64,000 nucleotides of DNA from Streptomyces albidoflavus (GCF_000719955.1 NZ_JOII01000019.1:1-64000), one strand, 5' to 3'; shown: positions 17,365-25,970, counted from the stretch's first letter. Program-made: numbers and translations. Notes: generated by a model not told the origin, from the sequence alone.

Positions 17365-17621
17365 GGAGTGGTCCCGGGGGCTGGAGGGGCAGAAGCGGAA
17401 GGTGCGCCGGCCCTGCGGTGGGGGCGCGGGAAGGCGGTGCGGGCGGTGCCGGACGGGGTGCCGCGGACGGTGCGCGGGGGCGCGGCGTACGGGGCGGCGG
17501 GGCGTCTCGTACGGTGCGTGGCCGACGCCCCGTACGGGGCGCGCGACCTGCGAAAACGGTGCGCGCGGCGTACGGCGCGGGGCGCCCGCCGTACGGGGCG
17601 CGCGGCGCGGCGGTGCGGGGC
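17365..17621 (+). repeat. Dispersed intergenic repeat, copy 5 (AAAA variant), between potD and potA
   Basis: An exact 16-base palindrome CGCCCCGTACGGGGCG at 17526-17541 runs directly into the core at 17543-17553, which has one mismatch (GCGACCTGCGA) and is followed by AAAAC. Four further CGTACGG words lie between 17480 and 17612. The element splits what would otherwise be a single potDABC operon. Confidence 0.85.
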
Positions 17622-18878
17622 TCAGGTGGTGAGCTTGGCGAACGCCGCCTCGTACCGCGCCTCTTCCTTGGAAGTGAGAGAGCGGAAGGAGCGCGACTTG
17701 GCTGCCATGGCCTTGTCCGGGACGATCAGCGGGTTCTCCGCGGCTTCCTTGTCGATCTTGGCCAGCTCGGCCTTCACTCCGTCGACGGGGCAGACGAAGT
17801 TGATCCACGCCGCGAGTTCGGCGGCGACCTTCGGCTCGTAGTAGTAGTCGATGAGCTTCTCGGCGTTGGTCTTGTGCCGGGCCTTGTTGGGTACCAGGAG
17901 GCTGTCGCTGGAGGTGACGTAACCGCTGTCGGGGATGTGGAAGCGGACGTCTGGCGTGCCGGCGGCGAGCTGGACGACGTCGCCAGCCCAGGCGAGGCAG
18001 GCCGCGAGGTCGCCCGATTCGAGGTCGGAGGTGTAGTCGTTGCCGGTGAAGCGGCGTATCTGGCCGCTGTCGACGCCCTTCTGGAGCCGGGCGATGGCGC
18101 CGTCGAAGTCGTCGTCGGTGAAGTCGCCGGGGTCCTTGCCGGAGTCGAGCAGGGTCATCCCGACGGTGTCGCGCATCTCGGAGAGGAAGCCGACCCTCCC
18201 CTTCAGCGCGGGGTCCTCCAGGAGCTGCTGGACCGAGGTGACCTCCCGGCCCTTGGTGGCCTTGGCGTTGTAGGCGATGACGGTGGAGATGCCCTGCCAG
18301 GGGTAGCTGTAGGACCGCCCCGGGTCCCAGTCGGGGTTCCTGAACTGGGGCGACAGGTTGGTGTAGGCGTGCGGGAGGTTGGCGGGGTCGAGCTTCTGCA
18401 CCCAGCCGAAGCGGATGAGGCGGGCGGCGAGCCAGTCGGTGACGCAGATCAGGTCGCGGCCGGTGTCCTGTCCGGCGGCGAGCTGCGGCTTGATCTTGCC
18501 GAAGAACTCGACGTTGTCGTTGATGTCCTCGGTGTACTTGACCTTGATGCCGGTCCGCTGCCGGAAGGCGTCGAGGGTGGGCCGGCTCTTCTTGTCCTCG
18601 GAGAGGTCCATGTACTCGGTCCAGTTGGAGAAGTTCAGCCGCTTCTCCTTGGCCGAGTGGTCCTCCGAGGAACCCGCCTGGGCGTTCCCGGCCGCCGGGG
18701 GGATGCCGCAGGCGGCCAGCGTGCTCAGACCTCCGGCCGCCAGCGCCCCGCCGCCTGCGGCGCGCAGCAGTGACCGGCGGCTGAATGCCCCGTGTCCCCG
18801 GGGCACCCCTGCGCGCACACCGCGCCGCATCGCTGCCAACTGGGCCGGGGTGAGGCGGTCGGGCTCGTACTGCTCCAT
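17622..18878 (-). CDS. potD: Polyamine-binding lipoprotein PotD
   Basis: A 418-residue substrate-binding protein for spermidine/putrescine. A twin-arginine motif FSRRSLLR (33-40) is followed by a hydrophobic stretch and a lipobox LAAC with Cys57, so a Tat-exported lipoprotein is predicted. The mature part has the PotD hallmarks NFSNWTEYMD, YTEDINDN and the C-terminal VPDKAMAAKSRSF. The ATG at 18878 is preceded by AAAGGG. A lipid-anchored location outside the membrane beside PotBC is expected. A second, diverged PotD lies at 24783-25970. Confidence 0.92.
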   Translation of the reverse strand: MEQYEPDRLTPAQLAAMRRGVRAGVPRGHGAFSRRSLLRAAGGGALAAGGLSTLAACGIPPAAGNAQAGSSEDHSAKEKRLNFSNWTEYMDLSEDKKSRPTLDAFRQRTGIKVKYTEDINDNVEFFGKIKPQLAAGQDTGRDLICVTDWLAARLIRFGWVQKLDPANLPHAYTNLSPQFRNPDWDPGRSYSYPWQGISTVIAYNAKATKGREVTSVQQLLEDPALKGRVGFLSEMRDTVGMTLLDSGKDPGDFTDDDFDGAIARLQKGVDSGQIRRFTGNDYTSDLESGDLAACLAWAGDVVQLAAGTPDVRFHIPDSGYVTSSDSLLVPNKARHKTNAEKLIDYYYEPKVAAELAAWINFVCPVDGVKAELAKIDKEAAENPLIVPDKAMAAKSRSFRSLTSKEEARYEAAFAKLTT

Positions 18879-18949
18879 GCGCGGGGGGCCCTTTCGAAAG
18901 GGGCGGCCACCGGGAGCGGCGGGGACCGGCTCCGGTGACCGCGGCGGTG

Positions 18950-19079
18950 CGGATACGGGGAGATACGGCGGTGCGGGGCGGGTGTGCGGGGTGCCTCTCA
19001 CGGTGCGCCGCCTACGCCTCGTACGGGGCGCGCGACCTGCGGAAACGCGGCGCGCGCCGTACGGTGCGGGGCGCTCGGG
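18950..19079 (+). repeat. Dispersed intergenic repeat, copy 6 (AAAC subtype)
   Basis: The core is exact at 19032-19042, preceded by CCTCGTACGGGGCGC and followed by AAACGCGG. It closes with GCCGTACGGTGCGGGGCGC next to the stop of the dehydrogenase at 19080. This is the cleanest full-length copy and gives the apparent layout: palindrome, core, AAAC, palindrome. Confidence 0.85.
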
Positions 19080-20597
19080 TCAGCGGCGACCGAAGACGGT
19101 GCGGTGCCAGTCCTTCCGCGCGACGGCGGTGTTGTCGTACATGACGTGCTTGATCTGGGTGTACTCCTCGAAGGAGTAGGCGGACATGTCCTTGCCGTAA
19201 CCGGAGGCCCTGTATCCGCCGTGCGGCATCTCGCTGAGGATCGGGATGTGGTCGTTGACCCAGACGCACCCGGCCTGGATCTCGCGGGTGGCCCGGCCGG
19301 CGCGGAAGACGTCGCGGGTCCAGGCGGAGGCGGCGAGTCCGTAGGGGGTGTCGTTGGCGAGACGCAGCCCTTCGTCGTCGCTGTCGAAGGGCAGGACGAC
19401 GAGGACGGGGCCGAAAATCTCGGCCTGGACGGCCTCGCTGTCCTGCGGGGCGTCGGCGATGAGCGTCGGGCGGTAGTAGGCCCCGGGGGCCAGGTCCCCG
19501 CCGGGCGCTTCGCCGCCGGTGACGACGCGGGCGTAGCCGCGGGCCCGCTCGACGAAGCCGGCGACGCGGTCGCGGTGCGCGTGGCTGATGAGGGGGCCGA
19601 TGTCGGTGGCCGGGTCGAACGGGTCGCCCACCTGGACGGTGGCCATCAGGTCGGCGACGCCCGCCACGAACGCGTCGTACAGGGGGCGCTGCACGTAGGC
19701 GCGGGTGGCGGCGGTGCAGTCCTGGCCGGAGTTGATGAGCGCGCCCGCGACGGCGCCGTGGACCGCGGCGTCGAGGTCGGCGTCGTCGAAGACGACGAAG
19801 GGGGCCTTGCCGCCGAGTTCGAGGTGGAGCCGCTTGACCCCGGCGGTGGCGATCTCGGCAACGCGGCGGCCGACGGCGGTGGAACCGGTGAACGAGGTCA
19901 TCGCGACGTCCTCGTGTCCCACCAGGTGCTCACCGGCGCCGAGGCCGGCTCCGCTCACGATGTTGACGACGCCGTCGGGCAGTCCGGCCGCCGTGGCGGC
20001 CTCGGCGAAGAGCAGCGAGGTGAAGGGGGTGAGTTCGGAGGGCTTGAGGACGATGGTGTTGCCCGCGGCGACGGCCGGGAGGATCTTCCAGGCGGCCATC
20101 TGGAGCGGGTAGTTCCACGGGGCGATGGAGCCGACCACACCGATCGGCTCGCGGCGTACGTATGACGTGTGGTCGCCGCTGTACTCGCCCGCCGAGGAAC
20201 CTTGCAGGTGGCGCGCGGCGCCGGCGAAGAAAGCCGCGTTGTCGACGGTGCCGGGGACGTCGAACTCCCGGCTCAGCTTCAGCGGCTTGCCGCACTGGAG
20301 CGACTCCGCCTGGACGAACTCCTCGGCGCGCTCGCCCAGCACGGCGGCGAAGGCGTGCAACGCGTCGGAGCGCTCGCCCGGCGTCGCGCGGGACCACCCG
20401 GGGTACGCGTCGCGGGCCGCGGCGACGGCCGCGTCCACGTCGTCGGTGCCCGCGAGTTCGTACGTGTGGACCGGCCGGCCGGTGGCCGGGTCGACGACCG
20501 TGCGGCTGGTTCCCGACGTTCCGCGTCGCAATTCTCCGGCGATGAACTGGGCGCCGGCCGCAAAACGGTCCTGCGCCTGGAAGCGGTTCTCGTGCAT
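19080..20597 (-). CDS. Aldehyde dehydrogenase, probably aminobutyraldehyde-type
   Basis: A 505-residue aldehyde dehydrogenase. Asn162 is in APWNYP, SFTGSTAVG is at 235-243, Glu260 is in LELGGK, and the catalytic Cys294 is in GQDCTAAT. The GQDCTAATRAYVQ and PHGGYRASGYGKD segments are typical of gamma-aminobutyraldehyde/betaine-aldehyde dehydrogenases. It lies immediately upstream of potD on the same strand, which supports a role in converting 4-aminobutanal from putrescine to GABA. The ATG at 20597 has GGAGAG upstream. It shares its start region with the divergent NADAR gene. Confidence 0.9.
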   Translation of the reverse strand: MHENRFQAQDRFAAGAQFIAGELRRGTSGTSRTVVDPATGRPVHTYELAGTDDVDAAVAAARDAYPGWSRATPGERSDALHAFAAVLGERAEEFVQAESLQCGKPLKLSREFDVPGTVDNAAFFAGAARHLQGSSAGEYSGDHTSYVRREPIGVVGSIAPWNYPLQMAAWKILPAVAAGNTIVLKPSELTPFTSLLFAEAATAAGLPDGVVNIVSGAGLGAGEHLVGHEDVAMTSFTGSTAVGRRVAEIATAGVKRLHLELGGKAPFVVFDDADLDAAVHGAVAGALINSGQDCTAATRAYVQRPLYDAFVAGVADLMATVQVGDPFDPATDIGPLISHAHRDRVAGFVERARGYARVVTGGEAPGGDLAPGAYYRPTLIADAPQDSEAVQAEIFGPVLVVLPFDSDDEGLRLANDTPYGLAASAWTRDVFRAGRATREIQAGCVWVNDHIPILSEMPHGGYRASGYGKDMSAYSFEEYTQIKHVMYDNTAVARKDWHRTVFGRR

Positions 20598-20687
20598 GTC
20601 GCTCTCCTCGCCGCCCGCCCCGTCCCCCGGGTCGCGGCGTAGCTCCGGCTCCGTGTGGCTGCCGATCCTGACAGAAAGCTCACACCT

Positions 20688-20731
20688 CAACAAGTGATTC
20701 CGTTGTTGCCTTTTGGTTACGCGACGGAATC
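20688..20731. promoter_or_regulatory. Candidate operator: two interleaved inverted repeats
   Basis: CAACAA (20688-20693) pairs with TTGTTG (20703-20708), and GATTCCGT (20696-20703) pairs with ACGGAATC (20724-20731). They sit in a locally AT-rich part of the divergent promoter region between the aldehyde dehydrogenase and the NADAR gene. The binder is unknown; the local Lrp or PucR protein is one guess. Confidence 0.5.
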
Positions 20732-20823
20732 TGTCGAGCCTGGTCACGGGGACCGACCAGGGTGTCGAGGCGCGGCGGAAAATCCCGGACGTCGTGCCGG
20801 GTGCGCGTGCGACGCTCCCGTGC

Positions 20824-21375
20824 ATGGACACCATCACCTCACGCGACGACCTGATCCGGTACACGGACGCGGGCGGGACGGTGAAGTATCTGCCCTTCTG
20901 GGGCCACGCGCCCCGCCGCGACGGCCGACTCGGCGCGAGCTGCCTCAGCCAGTGGTGGCCCTCCCCGTTCACCGTGGCCGGAATCCGCTACGAGACGGCC
21001 GAACACTGGATGATGGCCGGCAAGGCCCGCCTCTTCGGCGACGCGGAGGCCGAACGCCGCGCCCTCGACGCCGCCACCCCCGCCGAGGCGAAGATCGCGG
21101 GCCGTCTGGTGCAGGGCTTCGACGAAGCGGTCTGGAACGGGGCCCGCTTCGCTCTGGTCACGGAGGGCAGCACCCACAAGTTCGCATCCGACCCCGCGCT
21201 TCGGGCCTTCCTCGTCGGGACTGGCGAGCGCGTCCTGGTCGAGGCCAGCCCTTTGGACCGGATCTGGGGGGTCGGTCTGGCCCGGGACGATGAGCGGATC
21301 GGTGATCCGAGGAGGTGGCGGGGGTTGAACCTGCTGGGGTTCGCGTTGATGGGGGCGCGTGATCGGTTGCGGTGA
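20824..21375 (+). CDS. NADAR-family protein (YbiA-like)
   Basis: A 183-residue soluble protein of the NADAR family (YbiA/RibX type, N-glycosidases acting on ADP-ribose- or riboflavin-related N-glycosides). Family landmarks are FWGH near the start, CLSQWWPSPFTVAG, the YETAEHWMMAGKARLF block, and LDRIWGVGLA near the end. The ATG at 20824 begins the conserved part but has no clear ribosome site, so a leaderless message is possible. Some members protect cells by removing ADP-ribosylation. No partner toxin is visible here. Confidence 0.85.
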   Translation: MDTITSRDDLIRYTDAGGTVKYLPFWGHAPRRDGRLGASCLSQWWPSPFTVAGIRYETAEHWMMAGKARLFGDAEAERRALDAATPAEAKIAGRLVQGFDEAVWNGARFALVTEGSTHKFASDPALRAFLVGTGERVLVEASPLDRIWGVGLARDDERIGDPRRWRGLNLLGFALMGARDRLR

Positions 21376-21642
21376 GGGGCGCGGCGGGGCGGGCGCGGGA
21401 CGGCGCTGAAGGTACGGGGCGAGTGGGTGCGGCGGGGAGATACGGGCCGACCCGCCGTGTGTCCCGCCGTCGGAAAGGCCGCCCCGCGTGCACCGTACGT
21501 CGCGTGCGACCTGCGGTTTTGCTGTTCGGCGCGGGGCGCTGCGGCGCGCCGTACGGGGCGACGGCGCGCGCTCCGCTACGAGGCGGCGGCCTGGACGGGG
21601 CGCCCCGTCGCGATCAAGGCGAGCGCTCCGCGCCGCCTCCCC
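21376..21642 (+). repeat. Dispersed intergenic repeat, copy 7 (TTTT subtype), between convergent genes
   Basis: The core is exact at 21506-21516, preceded by ACCGTACGTCGCGT and followed by TTTT. CGCGCCGTACGGGGCGACGG follows at about 21545. The repeat fills the gap between the NADAR gene and the DUF4190 gene, which converge on it. Confidence 0.8.
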
Positions 21643-22692
21643 TCAGCGAACCGACGTCGCCGAGTACCCACCCTCGTCCACGCGCCCGTCCACGTCCTCG
21701 CCGGCCGTACTGACCACCAGAACCAGCACCAACGTTCCCAGCACCAGCGCCACACCCCCGCAGATCATCCCGGCGAGGGCCTGACCACGGTTGCCTGCCT
21801 CGCCACGCCGCGCCCGGGCGTGGCCGATGCCGCCGAAGATCAGGGCGAGCACTCCCAGGATCATCGCTAGGGGGAAGGCCAGGAAGAGGACGAGGCCGAT
21901 GATGCCGAGGGCGAGGCTCGCATCGCCCATACCGTTCCGGAGGCCGGTCGGCCAGCCCCAGCCGGGGTGCGCGTACGGAGCGGGGTAGCCGCCGGGGCCC
22001 GCCCCGTAGCCGGACCCGTACGGGGAGGGCGGCTGGGCGGACGGGCCGTACGGAGGGGGCACGGGGCCCGCGTGGTACGCCCCGTACGCGGCGGGTCCCA
22101 GCGCCTGCCCGTGCGACGGCGAGGGTCCGACGGGGGCGGGGCCGGGGCCTTCCGGGCCGATCGGCGGGGGTGGTACGGGGCTCGCGGAGGCAGGCGGTGT
22201 AAGGGGTGCCGCCGCGGCGTAGGGGCTACCGGGGGCGTACGGCGCGGGCGGCGCGAACTGCGACACGTAGCCGCCAGGCACCGCGCCCAGCGGTTGCGCC
22301 CCGTACGGAGCCGCGCCGGGCGAGCGCTCCGCAGGGTTCGGCGGAGCCCACAGGTCGAGCTGCTCCCTCGGCGCCATAACGGCGCCAGCCGCTGCCCCGG
22401 CGTCGGACCCCAGTGCCTGAGGCTCGGGGGCATGTGACTCCGGCGCGCCAGGCGCCACGGCTGCCGCGTCCGTGCTCTTGGTCAGCGACAGGCTCGCTTT
22501 CGGCGCGCTGGCCGGCGGCGTCCCGCCCGGCCGCTCCGGCGCCCCGTCAGCCCCGTCGGCATCCGCCCCGTGCTCCCCCGCCGCAGGCTCCGCGGTGCCC
22601 TCGGCCGGAGCCTTCAGCTCGATCACCGTGGCGGGGTGCTCCTCTTCGGCTTCTTCGCGACGCCGCTCGGCCTGCTCTTCGTTCTCGGGCAT
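21643..22692 (-). CDS. DUF4190-type membrane protein with a long Pro-rich N-terminus
   Basis: A 349-residue protein. Residues 1 to about 250 are acidic, then Pro/Gly/Tyr/Ala-rich, with repeated PYG and GPAPVG-like words and no predicted fold. From about 255 there are two close hydrophobic segments, then GGIGHARARRGEAGNRGQA, then another hydrophobic segment near 305-330. That is the DUF4190 layout common in Streptomyces. The function is unknown. The ATG at 22692 follows GAGGGGGTGGGCGCG. An in-frame ATG 33 bases further upstream is less likely. Confidence 0.82.
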   Translation of the reverse strand: MPENEEQAERRREEAEEEHPATVIELKAPAEGTAEPAAGEHGADADGADGAPERPGGTPPASAPKASLSLTKSTDAAAVAPGAPESHAPEPQALGSDAGAAAGAVMAPREQLDLWAPPNPAERSPGAAPYGAQPLGAVPGGYVSQFAPPAPYAPGSPYAAAAPLTPPASASPVPPPPIGPEGPGPAPVGPSPSHGQALGPAAYGAYHAGPVPPPYGPSAQPPSPYGSGYGAGPGGYPAPYAHPGWGWPTGLRNGMGDASLALGIIGLVLFLAFPLAMILGVLALIFGGIGHARARRGEAGNRGQALAGMICGGVALVLGTLVLVLVVSTAGEDVDGRVDEGGYSATSVR

Positions 22693-22830
22693 CGCGCCCA
22701 CCCCCTCGTACCGGTGTCCGATCATGCTACGGGCAGCCCGGCAGGGGGCCGGCCTGTGCCTAGGATGGCTCCGGCCCGCCCGGGGGCAGACTCCGGACGG
22801 CGGAGCCTGGACCAGTTGCCGGAGGACACC

Positions 22831-23859
22831 GTGACCGATCTGCACGCCTTCATCGCGGGCCTGCCGAAGGCCGAACTGCACGTGCACCACGTGGGGTCGG
22901 CCTCCCCACGCATCGTGGCCGAGCTGGCGGCCCGGCACCCGGACTCGGCAGTGCCGAGCGACCCGGAGGCGGTGGCGGACTACTTCACGTTCACCGATTT
23001 CGCCCACTTCATCCAGGTGTACCTCTCGGTGGTCGACCTGATCCGGACGCCGGAGGACGTACGTCTCCTGACCTTCGAGATCGCCCGCGACATGGCGCGG
23101 CAGAACGTCCGGTACGCGGAACTGACGGTGACTCCCTACAGCTCCACGCGCCGGGGCATCGACGAACGGGCCTTCATGGAGGCCATAGAGGACGCCCGGA
23201 AGGCCGCGGAGGCGGAGTTCGGCGTCGTTCTGCGCTGGTGCTTCGACATCCCCGGCGAGGCGGGGCTCGAGTCGGCCGAGGAGACTCTGCGGCTCGCCCT
23301 CGATCTGCGTCCCGAGGGCCTGGTCTCCTTCGGGCTGGGCGGACCGGAGATCGGCGTTCCGCGGGCGCAGTTCAAGCCGTACTTCGACCGGGCGATCGAG
23401 GCGGGGCTGCACAGCGTGCCGCACGCCGGGGAGACGACGGGCCCCGAGACCGTCTGGGAGGCGCTGCGCGCCCTGCGTGCCGAGCGCATCGGACACGGCA
23501 TCAGCTCCGCCCAGGACCCGGAGCTGCTCCGGTACCTGGCGGAGCATCGCATTCCGCTGGAGGTCTGCCCCACCTCCAACGTGGCGACCCGCGCCGTGAC
23601 CGAGATCGGGCTGCACCCGCTGAAGAAGCTGGTGGACGCCGGCGTACTGGTGACGATCAACAGCGACGACCCGCCGATGTTCGGCACGGACCTCAACAGC
23701 GAGTACGACGTGGCCGCCCGGCTACTGGGCCTCGACGAACGCGGTGTCGCGGAGCTGGCCAAGAACGCCGTCGAGGCCTCCTTCCTGGACCAGGCCGGCA
23801 AGGACCGGATCACGGCGGAGATCGACGCGTGGACGGAGAGCTGGCTCGCCCAGGGGTGA
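22831..23859 (+). CDS. add: Adenosine-deaminase-family protein, probably 6-aminodeoxyfutalosine deaminase
   Basis: A 342-residue zinc amidohydrolase. Metal ligands His17 and His19 lie in ELHVHHVGS, His198 and Glu201 in HAGET, and Asp279/Asp280 in INSDDPP. The strict adenosine deaminases usually read HxHLDGS here. The HHVGS form, and the location near the rpsB region of Streptomyces, match, as I recall, proteins shown to deaminate 6-aminodeoxyfutalosine in menaquinone synthesis. The GTG at 22831 is preceded by GGAGGACACC. If correct, this is a core respiratory-quinone gene and not purine salvage. Confidence 0.85.
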   Translation: MTDLHAFIAGLPKAELHVHHVGSASPRIVAELAARHPDSAVPSDPEAVADYFTFTDFAHFIQVYLSVVDLIRTPEDVRLLTFEIARDMARQNVRYAELTVTPYSSTRRGIDERAFMEAIEDARKAAEAEFGVVLRWCFDIPGEAGLESAEETLRLALDLRPEGLVSFGLGGPEIGVPRAQFKPYFDRAIEAGLHSVPHAGETTGPETVWEALRALRAERIGHGISSAQDPELLRYLAEHRIPLEVCPTSNVATRAVTEIGLHPLKKLVDAGVLVTINSDDPPMFGTDLNSEYDVAARLLGLDERGVAELAKNAVEASFLDQAGKDRITAEIDAWTESWLAQG

Positions 23860-23902
23860 GCCACGGCGGCGGCACAGCGCCGCGTCGGGCAGCATGGAGC
23901 CC

Positions 23903-24658
23903 ATGTCCACCGCGCACCGCACGAACTCGCCCCGCGGCACGGCCCCCACGCCGCCCCGCACCGTCGCCGTGGCCCATCGGGGCGACCCGTACCAGATCCG
24001 GGAGAACACGCTCCCCTCACTGCGCTCCGCGCTCGACCGCGGGGCGGACGCGGTCGAGGTGGACGTACGGGTCACCCGGGACGGCGTTCCGATGCTGCTG
24101 CACGACGCCACCCTGGAACGGCTGTGGGGGCACGAGCGGCGCCTCGCCTCCTTGTCGGCCGACGCAGTCACCGATCTGACGGCCGGCAGGCTGCCGCGCC
24201 TGGACGAGGCGCTGCGCGTGACCTTGGACAGCAGGCTCATGATCGACCTGCCGGGCACACCGTCGCGTCGCGACGTCGCCGCGATGGTCGGCACGGTGCA
24301 GGAGTCCGGGGCGGCCGACCGCGTGTACTGGTCGGGGGACGCCGCGACCATGCTCCAGGTGCGGGAGCTCGACGGGGAGGCGGAGATCGCACTGACCTGG
24401 ACGACGTTGGCGCCGCCACGCCCGGCACTGCTCTCCGCCGTGCGGCCCCGTTGGCTCAACTACCGGTTCGGCCTGGTCGGCCGCGACCTGGTGGACCGAG
24501 TCCACCGGGACGGCCTGCTGATGTCCGTCTGGACCCCCGACACGAAGCGCACGATGCGCCGGCTGCTGGCCCTGGGCGTCGACTCCGTCACCACCAACCG
24601 GATCGACGTCCTACGAGGACTCCTCGGACCTGCGGCGCGGCCAGGGGCGGTCACGTAA
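23903..24658 (+). CDS. Glycerophosphodiester phosphodiesterase
   Basis: A 251-residue cytoplasmic GDPD-family hydrolase that cleaves glycerophosphodiesters to glycerol-3-phosphate and an alcohol. Catalytic landmarks are HRG (25-27), ENT (34-36), VEVDV with Glu52 and Asp54, and HD at 67-68. No signal peptide is seen. ATGs at 23894 and 23903 are both in frame; I chose 23903 because GGAG precedes it. The gene follows the deaminase by 43 bases and is probably cotranscribed. Its TAA stop forms part of a TAAGGG inverted repeat. Confidence 0.88.
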   Translation: MSTAHRTNSPRGTAPTPPRTVAVAHRGDPYQIRENTLPSLRSALDRGADAVEVDVRVTRDGVPMLLHDATLERLWGHERRLASLSADAVTDLTAGRLPRLDEALRVTLDSRLMIDLPGTPSRRDVAAMVGTVQESGAADRVYWSGDAATMLQVRELDGEAEIALTWTTLAPPRPALLSAVRPRWLNYRFGLVGRDLVDRVHRDGLLMSVWTPDTKRTMRRLLALGVDSVTTNRIDVLRGLLGPAARPGAVT

Positions 24659-24685
24659 GGGTTGGCGTCGCGGCGTTGCCCTTAC
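24655..24685. terminator. TAAGGG/CCCTTA inverted repeat at the end of the phosphodiesterase gene
   Basis: GTAAGGG (24655-24661) pairs with CCCTTAC (24679-24685). The TAA stop codon is inside the left arm. This is copy C of the second repeat family. Confidence 0.5.
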
Positions 24686-24699
24686 CGTTACGCCGCACG

Positions 24700-24725
24700 G
24701 CCGCCCCGTGACCGCACGGGGCGGC
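24700..24725. terminator. Hairpin made from the dispersed palindrome, between convergent genes
   Basis: GCCGCCCCGTG (24700-24710) pairs perfectly with CACGGGGCGGC (24715-24725) across an ACCG loop. It lies between the ends of the phosphodiesterase (plus) and the second potD (minus), so it is a good bidirectional terminator. It shows that the family's palindrome can act as a compact hairpin. Confidence 0.75.
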
Positions 24726-24782
24726 ACCGTGGCCGCCCCCCGTCAGGCGCGCGCTCCGAACCGACTGCCACGTCCCGACGCC

Positions 24783-25970
24783 TCACAATCCCGCAAGCGC
24801 GTTCCACCGCTTCCCGAACTCCCTGCGCTCCGCGGACGTGATGTCCCGGGCGATCACGAGCCGTCGGCGCATCGCGTCGTCCGGGAAGATGAGCGGGTCC
24901 TCGGCGAGCGCGGCGGTCTCCGCGTCCCGCGAAGAGGCGAGGACGTCGCGGGCGGCGGGTACGGGGCACACGTAGTTGACCCAGCCGGCCAGCTCCGCCG
25001 CCACCTCGGGGCGGTAGTAGTGGTCGACGAGGAGTTCGGCGTTGGCCTTGTGGCGGGCGAGGTTGGGAATCATCAGCGACTCGGCCCAGAGTTCAGCGCC
25101 CTCCTCCGGGACCACGAACTCGATGTCCGGATCGTCGTTCTGGAGCTGGATCACGTCACCGCTGTACGCCTGGCACGCCAGGACGTCACCGGCGGCCAGG
25201 TCCTTGATGTAGTCGTTGCCGGTGAACCGCCTGATGTGCCCGGCACGGACCAGCCCCTCCACGCGGTCGCACATCCGGTGGAAGTCGTCGGCGGTCCAGC
25301 GAGCGATGTCCACGCCGTCCCCCTGCAGGAGGAGCGCGAACGCCTCGTCCATCCCTGACAGCAGCGTGACCCGGCCCCGCAGATCCTCCGCCCACAGATC
25401 GGAAACCTGCCGGATCTCCCGTCCGAGCCGTCGCCGGTTGTACGCGATGCCGGTGATGCCCGACTGCCACGGCACGGAGAACCTGCGCCCCTCGTCGAAG
25501 TGAGGCCCGCGCAGCAACGGGTCCAGGTGACGGGCCACGTGCGGCTGGCGCGAGCGGTCCATCTCCTGGACCCAGCCGAGCCGCACGAATCGCGCGCACA
25601 TCCAGTCGCTGATGACCACGAGGTCCCGGCCGGTCTCCTGATGGTTCATCAGCGAGGGGCTCACCTTGCCGAAGAACTCGTCGTTGTCGTTGATCTCCTC
25701 CGTGTAGGTGACGGCGATGCCGGTCCTGCCGGTGAACGCGTCGAGTGTGGGACGACGCGTCGGCCGGTCCTCGGAGGTGTCTATGTAGAGCGGCCAGTTG
25801 GCGAAGTGCAAGGACTTGTCCCGGGCGGACTCGTCGCGTCTCGCGCGGCCTTCCGGGGCGACGTAGGCGGCAGGCACGCCGCAGGAGGTGAGTGCCGCGC
25901 CGGCGGCCGCGGCGGCGAGAGCGCCGAGCAGGGAACGACGGGGCGGAGAGTTCCTCAGGTTCGTTCGCAC
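24783..25970 (-). CDS. PotD-like solute-binding lipoprotein, second copy
   Basis: A substrate-binding protein of the spermidine/putrescine type, about 395 residues. A Tat-like PPRRSLLG (9-16) and lipobox LTSC (Cys30) predict a lipoprotein. HFANWPLYID, YTEEINDNDEFFG and RRFTGNDYIKDLAAGDV match PotD at 17622-18878 closely in layout. The start is uncertain: GTG at 25970 gives a normal signal peptide but no ribosome site, and ATG at 26054 adds 28 Arg/Pro-rich residues. There is no adjacent permease or ATPase, so it probably serves PotABC or another system. Confidence 0.85.
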   Translation of the reverse strand: MRTNLRNSPPRRSLLGALAAAAAGAALTSCGVPAAYVAPEGRARRDESARDKSLHFANWPLYIDTSEDRPTRRPTLDAFTGRTGIAVTYTEEINDNDEFFGKVSPSLMNHQETGRDLVVISDWMCARFVRLGWVQEMDRSRQPHVARHLDPLLRGPHFDEGRRFSVPWQSGITGIAYNRRRLGREIRQVSDLWAEDLRGRVTLLSGMDEAFALLLQGDGVDIARWTADDFHRMCDRVEGLVRAGHIRRFTGNDYIKDLAAGDVLACQAYSGDVIQLQNDDPDIEFVVPEEGAELWAESLMIPNLARHKANAELLVDHYYRPEVAAELAGWVNYVCPVPAARDVLASSRDAETAALAEDPLIFPDDAMRRRLVIARDITSAERREFGKRWNALAGL

